Shown here: in pieces, positions 58,601 through 64,000 of the stretch
Numbering within the stretch: the stretch's first letter is position 1
Layout: every line of letters begins with the position of its first letter
The notes under the pieces: model-generated
What the model saw: the letters and a program-made list of their open reading frames with translations, nothing else
The model's database searches: none
Told to the model about the DNA's origin: nothing
Position numbers and translations under genes: made by a program
Source of the DNA: Tanypteryx hageni
Lineage: Eukaryota; Arthropoda; Insecta; Odonata; Petaluridae
NCBI GenBank assembly: GCA_028673005.1
Contig: CM054116.1
Span: 133,649,547-133,713,546 of the forward strand
DNA length: 64,000 bases
Reading direction: 5' to 3'

Positions 58601-58995
58601 TTACATATTCCAATGCCTACGGCGTGTGAGTTGTTTACACTTGTAGGTCCCATGTTTGTGTGCATGTTATTCTCATACTTTATATCTCAGGTTTACTTGG
58701 CCTCCCTTCCTTATCAAATGCAAAGACGAATTTCGACACGTCCCCTTCGCTACCGGTAAACTCTGAAGCAAATAGAATTAATTACGCATCCTATCATTAG
58801 CGTTCTCCATCTCAGGTAAGACGACCTTTTCATTACAAACCATGCACGCCGGCTAAGGAGCAAGGTATGGTCAGAGAATTACGCCACCACACAGCCCTAG
58901 TGACGCAAAGGGTTGTGTTTCTGCGATAGTTTTGCAACGCTGCCTAAACTATCTGCTGTTATGGCGTCGAACATTTCATTCGCTAATACCAATCG
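58601..58995. other. Non-coding stretch
   Basis: Nothing recognised. Confidence 0.4.
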
Positions 58996-59910
58996 TAATC
59001 TCTTCCTCCCCGTTCCCCCCTCTCCAGCCCTCTCTTTCTACTTCTCCAACCCTCTCTTCCTCCCTTTCCAACGTTCGTTCTACCTCTCCAACCCTCTTTC
59101 AACCTCTCAAACCCTCTTTCTCCCTCTCCAACCCTTTTCCTCCCTCTCCAACCCTCTGCCTCCCTCTTCTACTCTCTTTCTCACTCCAATCCTCTCTCTC
59201 TTCCTCTCCAACCCTCTCTTCCTTCCTCTCAAACCTTCTATTCCTCCCTCTCCAACCCTCTATTCCTCCCTCTCCAACCCTCTTCCTCCCTCTCCAACCT
59301 TCTTTCTCCCTCTTTCTCCCTCTCCAACCCACTTCCTCCCTCTTTCTCCCTCTCCAATCCACTTTCTCCCTCTCTAACCCTCTGCCCCCCTCTCCAACCT
59401 ACTTTCTCTCTCTCCAACCCCCTTTCTCCTTCTCCAACCCTCTCTTTCCAACCCTCTTTCTCCCTATCTAACCCTCTGCCTCCCTCTCCAACCTACTTTC
59501 TCCTTCTCCAACCCTCTCTTCTTTCCTCTCCAACTCTCTTCCTGCCTCTCCAACCCTCTGCTTCCCTCTCCAACCCTCTGACTCCCTCTCCAACCCTCTT
59601 TATCCCTCTCCACCCCTTTCTCCCTCTCCAACCCACTTCCTGACACTCCACCCCCTCTTTCTCCCTCTCCAATCCTCTTCTCCCTCTCCAAATCTCTTTC
59701 TCCCTCTCCAACCCACTTCCTGCCGCTCCACCCCCTCTTCCTCCCTCTCAAATCCTCTTCCTCCCACTCCAACTCTCTTCCTCTCTCTCCAACCCTCTTT
59801 CTCCCTCACCAACCGTCTTTCTCCCTATCCAACCCTCTTTCTTCCTCTCCAACCCCCTCTTCCTTCTTCTCCAACCCATCTCCTTCCCCCTCTCCTTCCA
59901 TTCTGTCATT
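58996..59910. repeat. Polypyrimidine minisatellite, about 0.9 kb
   Basis: Around 45 degenerate copies of a roughly 20-bp unit close to CTCTCCAACCCTCTTTCTCC. It is strongly strand-asymmetric (almost no G on the plus strand). Overlapping open frames in several phases on both strands follow from unit lengths and are not genes. Confidence 0.92.
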
Positions 59911-61148
59911 CCCACAGCCATCCCTCCTAGCATCCCTTTCGTCGTCGCGTTGCTCCGCCACGTCGGGGCACTCTCCATCATTTCCCGAAGGATTCCCTCA
60001 GAACACTTCATAGAGGTGCTCCTCCTCCGTCACGCCTGCCGCACCGCGTCCTTTCTTCTCCTTTTTCCCACTCCATCTCCTTCTCCCTTTCTATCTCTCT
60101 TTCTCTCCACATACGTCCTCCGCCTCTCTTCTCATTTTCGCCTCTATCCCTCAATGCATTTACGGCCTGCGTGTCACATCGCATCGTGTGCACAGACATG
60201 GTTTCTCTTCGTCGTCTTCAAGCGCTCCAATCTCGCTACCAGCATGCCTATGCTTTAAACGTCTTTCTCGCGTAAAAATCACTGAATCCCATTCCTATTC
60301 CCGATCGCGATTCTCCGCCCATCCGGTTTCCTTTTGTGTATGTGTGTGTACGTGGTTAGTGTGTGTGTGTGTGTGTGGTGTGTGTGTACGCGTGTGTCGA
60401 CGGCGAATGGTTGCGTGAAGGCTGAATCTTTCCAAAGAGAGATATCATCATCTTGTCACATGCACGTGGGTAAATGATAAAAATTAAAAGCAGAAAACTA
60501 AATCACAGGATCTAACCTGTTGTACCGCCGCCGTTGACGCATTCTTACTGGAAGTTCTTTCGTTTTGAACTGGAATTGTAAGTTTAATTAAGAAAAATCT
60601 AATATTCACCCGATAAAATATCGCGGAAAGGTGTCGTCGTTTTACCTTTAGTGCCAGAAGGGCGGCGATCCATAACCGCCACTGTCGCCGCATTAATGTT
60701 GCGTAGAACGCGTTATTGCGAAGAGACTGAAGTCGGCGTGGAGCATTTATTCAGCATCGATTTTTATGTTGTCTGCTTACGCAGAATTATTTTCCAAAAG
60801 GTTTATAAAAATAAATTTAAACCATGAAATAAACTATTTCAATGGGAAAATATTAGCAAAAAGTTAATAATTAAACAGGCACAATGCAAAGTACATAGAC
60901 TTAATCGCCCGTGCATCAAGAAATGGCATTATTACAAATTATTAGAGGAAAAACATTGTTTTTGTCGCTTAGAGTAATACAGAACTTGACACATTTAATT
61001 ATATACGTACAAGTGCAAATTTCCGGCAATGTGAATGGAAGGAATACATTTTTTCTTGTTTAAATGAAATTTTCGCACTACTCCTTTGAAATCATTTATT
61101 CGTATCTTTTAAAATGTAAAAAATTGATTCCAAATAGAAACATAAAGT
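59911..61148. other. Non-coding stretch
   Basis: No gene. A GT microsatellite with TACGCG interruptions lies at 60335-60400. Confidence 0.45.
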
Positions 61149-61161
61149 AACTAAATTCTTA

Positions 61162-61837
61162 AACAATACTAGATAGTATTATTAATTTTACTCAACATTT
61201 GCTTATTTCCTTGATTGCAAAGAATTTACATTGGACAAACGAGCAGAAATTTTCAAATTAAAGCTAACGAACATTTCGCTAAACATTTACTCACCTGCAA
61301 TCATTCTTACTCTTTTACTCCCAAAATCTTACATTTTGCAGAAAAAGGTCCCAGATTCAATGCCCTTGAGAAAACGGAAATTATACACAACAAAATAAAT
61401 CCCGAGAAACTTTTAGTTATTCCCCGCTACTGATGTCAGCGCTTCCTCCTCCACTTACTAGTCTTTCTCCGAAACAATGTTCAATCTCACCCCCCCCCCT
61501 TCCCCAATAGCGCTCTTCTGTTCATGATTTCCCCTTCTTCAACTCCCCCTACCCACCATTCACCGTTGACTCCTATTTTCGTCCACCACCCGTCTCTCAT
61601 TTAACCAATCTCCTTCTTCCCCCTACCTTCACCTCCCCAACTAACTATTGTTGGTATATATTGCCTATTTGTTAATGCTTGTTACTTGATGATGATGATT
61701 ACTACACGAAACTGGCCGTGTTGTAAATATTATGTGGAAATTAGCAAATGTTTAGTAAAATTAATAATACTATCTAGTATTGTCTACATCTTTTGATTAT
61801 GGGATTCCACGAAGTCTCGGTCTCGTCCATTAATTTT
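61162..61837 (+). mobile_element. Penelope-like element reduced to its endonuclease end
   Basis: A 676-bp insertion flanked by a 13-bp direct repeat AACTAAATTCTTA (61149-61161 and 61838-61850). Inside, inverted arms of 42 bp (61164-61205 and 61741-61782, 40 of 42 matching) enclose the GIY-YIG coding remnant and a 3' region. Severe 5' truncation and inverted end sequences are known for Penelope-like elements. A decayed hammerhead-like word TTGATGATGATGATTACTAC then CGAAACTGG occurs near 61687-61716. Confidence 0.8.
61215..61433 (+). pseudogene. GIY-YIG endonuclease remnant (Penelope type)
   Basis: Reads QRIYIGQTSRNFQIKANEHF, then HLLTCNHSYS, then ILHFAEKGPRFNALEKTEII to a stop at 61431-61433. 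RIYIGQT is the catalytic-fold core, and the H/C pair and the glutamate in the LEKTEI block match the family's C-terminal endonuclease. The frame is open but has no start codon, reverse transcriptase or linker, so it is a 5'-truncated remnant, not a working gene. A different subfamily from the element at 14290-16385. Confidence 0.82.
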
Positions 61838-61850
61838 AACTAAATTCTTA

Positions 61851-62624
61851 TTTATTTTCCAAAGGAAAGAGTAGTGAATAACGTAATATATCAGAACCAA
61901 CATTATAAAAAAATTTCATTCTTTCATTTGTTCTTCCGTCCACGTCCATAATTCGTGCTGTGCTTAAAGTAGTCAAAGACATAAATTGTATATTAAAATA
62001 AATAAAATATTTATTACAAGTAATAACACTCGTCTTTGCATTCTTATAGTTCAAAAAACAAACGTTAGGGAAACTGACAGCGCCAGGGGGTGGAGAAGTG
62101 GCGAAGCTCTAAGCGATGTGTTAACAGCAATGCGACTGCCCTTGACGACGGAATATATTTAACCCAAAAAACGCAAAATTTTCGAGTTTAAAACGAATAT
62201 ATGATCCGATTCGACGCATATAACAAAATCTACGGTTGGAAATAATTTATAATCTTTGCGGCGTTATTTGGTTCAAGCGCCATATTCGTACGACGATTCT
62301 AAGTAATTTTTAAATGCGAATAAAAATTATGGTGCACTGCTTCTCGTAAACGTAACTCCCATATAAAATATGGTGATTCAGAGGGAAATACCGAGGGAGA
62401 TACAGAGATACTAATATTCTGTTCGATTAGTTATATAATAATAATATAATAATAAAATGAAATTTGTTTTTCAGCCAAAATTTATATCAATAATTGAGCC
62501 AAAGTTTTTACTCTTAGGATCATTAAATTAGGCGAATTTTATATTTATTCTTTTACTTTTTAATGCATATAAATGATAGTTTCATTAATATTTTTTATTT
62601 AAATATTTTTAGTTTATTACTTTG

Positions 62625-62628
<4 letters not shown>
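61851..62628. other. AT-rich non-coding stretch
   Basis: No gene recognised. Confidence 0.4.

Positions 62629-62717
<89 letters not shown>
62629..62717. repeat. (AT)n microsatellite, about 44 units
   Basis: Uninterrupted AT dinucleotides. Confidence 0.97.
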
Positions 62718-62719
<2 letters not shown>

Positions 62720-62800
62720 TACTAGTGTAATTATTCATTCATTTATACTTTATTCATATATACCCGTCATTATTGACAGGTAATTACACTAGTGTGATAT
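62714..62800. repeat. 20-bp inverted repeat beside the AT array
   Basis: ATATCATACTAGTGTAATTA at 62714-62733 and its near-complement (19 of 20) at 62781-62800, with a 47-bp spacer. A further small hairpin GCTTGCA-TTC-TGCAAGC follows at about 62819-62835. Confidence 0.85.
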
Positions 62801-62839
62801 ATATACTAGTGGAAGGTGCTTGCATTCTGCAAGCATTTC

Positions 62840-64000
62840 ATCTCACCTTAAAAAACATAAATTTTTCAGAGAGATATTTCATTATTAGAAATATTTTTTT
62901 AATTCAAAATATTTCGCCTCCTTACCAATTTTCGTTCTTTCCTTATAAAAAAATATTGGAGTGAAACATTACCTAAAATTTGCAATTTTAACAATATTAT
63001 ACTTTTTTCATTGTGGGGGTCCTAATTTCACACCTTTGTGCCAAAGTTATAGCACATCTAGGAGTGAAATAATATGTATCTAATTGTTTAAATTTTTAAT
63101 ATTTTTAATGGCCGCAATAACAACTTCATGGAGCTATTCAAATATTCATTTGTGCATTTGCACTAAGCTCTAAATAACCTTAAAATTTCAGCTCCCTAGC
63201 TCTCCCCGTAATACCTAAACATTTATCTATTTGTTTAAAATTTTAGAATTTTTAACAGCCAAACAAATTAAAATATCAAAATTTCTATAATCCCTATTTG
63301 GATTTTGTTTGCAAATTCTACCTTTAAGAAAAATTTCAGCTCTGTAGCAAATTCGGGAATAAATAATTCTTGAAAATTTGTTTAAACAATTGCGAATTTT
63401 TAGCAGCCGCATTATTGAAAATATTTAAGATTTTTTTTTTCTTTATAGAATTTGCTACAAAATGTTTGCTAAAGCTCGTAGCTACGGCTTATATTTTCCG
63501 TGATAAAAACTTGAATGTACAAATGGGGTAAAAACAACCCCTAATAATTAACAATTTAAAAATTTTCTCTAATTTGTTGTGAACAAAATCCTATTACCGT
63601 GCAAAATTTCATCTCCGTATTCCTTTTAGATTGGTCTACACATTGGAATTCCTTTTTTCCTATGTTAACTTATGGCAGATTTTTCTCGAATATTTCCTGT
63701 TTTTGGATTTTGACGTCGTTATAAGTTTACGCCGTAATTTGAAATCAGTTGCATTATATTACAATCCACTGATTTTATTTAGAAGCACTAAATTAAAACT
63801 ATTATTATATACAGTTCATCAACCCCCATAATTGAAAGGAGTAACGTTCTTTACTTTAATAACATATATCGCGTTTTGAAATTATGTCATCATATGTATA
63901 CGTCTTTGGTTGAAATCAATGGAACAATAAGAACTTCCCTATTAAAAAGCATTAAAGCATTACTTAGGTCCAAGTATTATGGAGAGCAAAGTAGAAAAAG
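62840..64000. other. AT-rich stretch with recurrent AAATTTCAGCTC words
   Basis: Words like AAATTTCAGCTCC, AAATTTCAGCTCTGTAGC and AAATTTCATCTCCGTATTCC recur about every 150-200 bp between 63180 and 63620, suggesting an old tandemly built repeat. No gene. Confidence 0.4.

Noticed and set aside
58913..59471. Plus-strand frames of 154 and 179 codons plus minus-strand partners
   Set aside because: Produced by the 20-bp minisatellite.
61687..61716. Hammerhead ribozyme in the 61-kb Penelope remnant
   Set aside because: TTGATGA and GAAAC words are present but no convincing helix II forms, so it is noted only as a decayed motif.

Overview
This is eukaryotic nuclear DNA, most likely from an arthropod and probably an insect. 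The evidence is an AT-rich background, very low gene density, long intergenic or intronic stretches, and repeats of types that are common in arthropods (RTE, Penelope-like, hAT, Tc1/mariner, Helitron/Helentron, tRNA-derived SINEs). No species can be named from the sequence. The 500-N run at 48635-49134 is an assembly gap. No prokaryotic gene, operon or CRISPR array is present.

Host genes: no complete host gene is visible. The best host candidate is one spliced exon (36655-36841, plus strand). It has a pyrimidine-rich acceptor, an in-frame stop just before an ATG with a good Kozak context, a hydrophobic signal-anchor-like segment and a GTGAGT donor. A weaker candidate exon lies at 31374-31478 (minus). 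The rest looks like intron or intergenic DNA dominated by mobile elements.

Layout: 0-10 kb holds a hAT-type MITE (55-506), an inverted pair of about 700-bp elements (1267-2816), a second hAT MITE (6858-7296) and another copy of the 700-bp family (8676-9350). 10-16 kb holds a tandemly organised repeat (10180-10520), an old dispersed repeat (13271-14060) and a broken Penelope-like element (14290-16385). 16.8-20.2 kb is one hAT transposon with a perfect 8-bp target duplication and a dead transposase. 21-29 kb has a small MITE, a hammerhead-like element, a Helitron-like element carrying a tRNA-like head, a mariner-type fossil and a 2.3-kb foldback element. 32-40 kb has two more hAT MITEs, a nearly perfect 76-bp palindrome, the candidate exon, a SINE, the tandem repeat again and a hammerhead-like foldback. 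40.9-44.3 kb is a nearly intact RTE-type LINE nested in a second copy of the 13-14 kb repeat. 45.6-49 kb has more repeats, a multi-headed tRNA-derived SINE and the gap. 53-55 kb has two small inverted elements with hammerhead-like cores. 56.7-58.6 kb is a complete but defective mariner-type transposon with 229-bp terminal repeats. 59 kb is a long pyrimidine minisatellite, and 61.2-61.8 kb is a Penelope fragment retaining only the endonuclease, flanked by inverted repeats and a 13-bp direct repeat.

The elements record a history of nesting: RTE inside the old repeat, a 700-bp element inside the foldback arm, and another inside the hAT transposon. Two themes deserve most attention. The first is a set of short elements sharing a CUGANGA / stem / GAAA hammerhead-like architecture, several arranged as inverted twins. 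The second is the 700-bp family, whose asymmetric inverted repeats and end hairpin resemble non-autonomous Helentrons (DINE/HINE type). All family assignments come from reading motifs by eye; none was confirmed by a database search.
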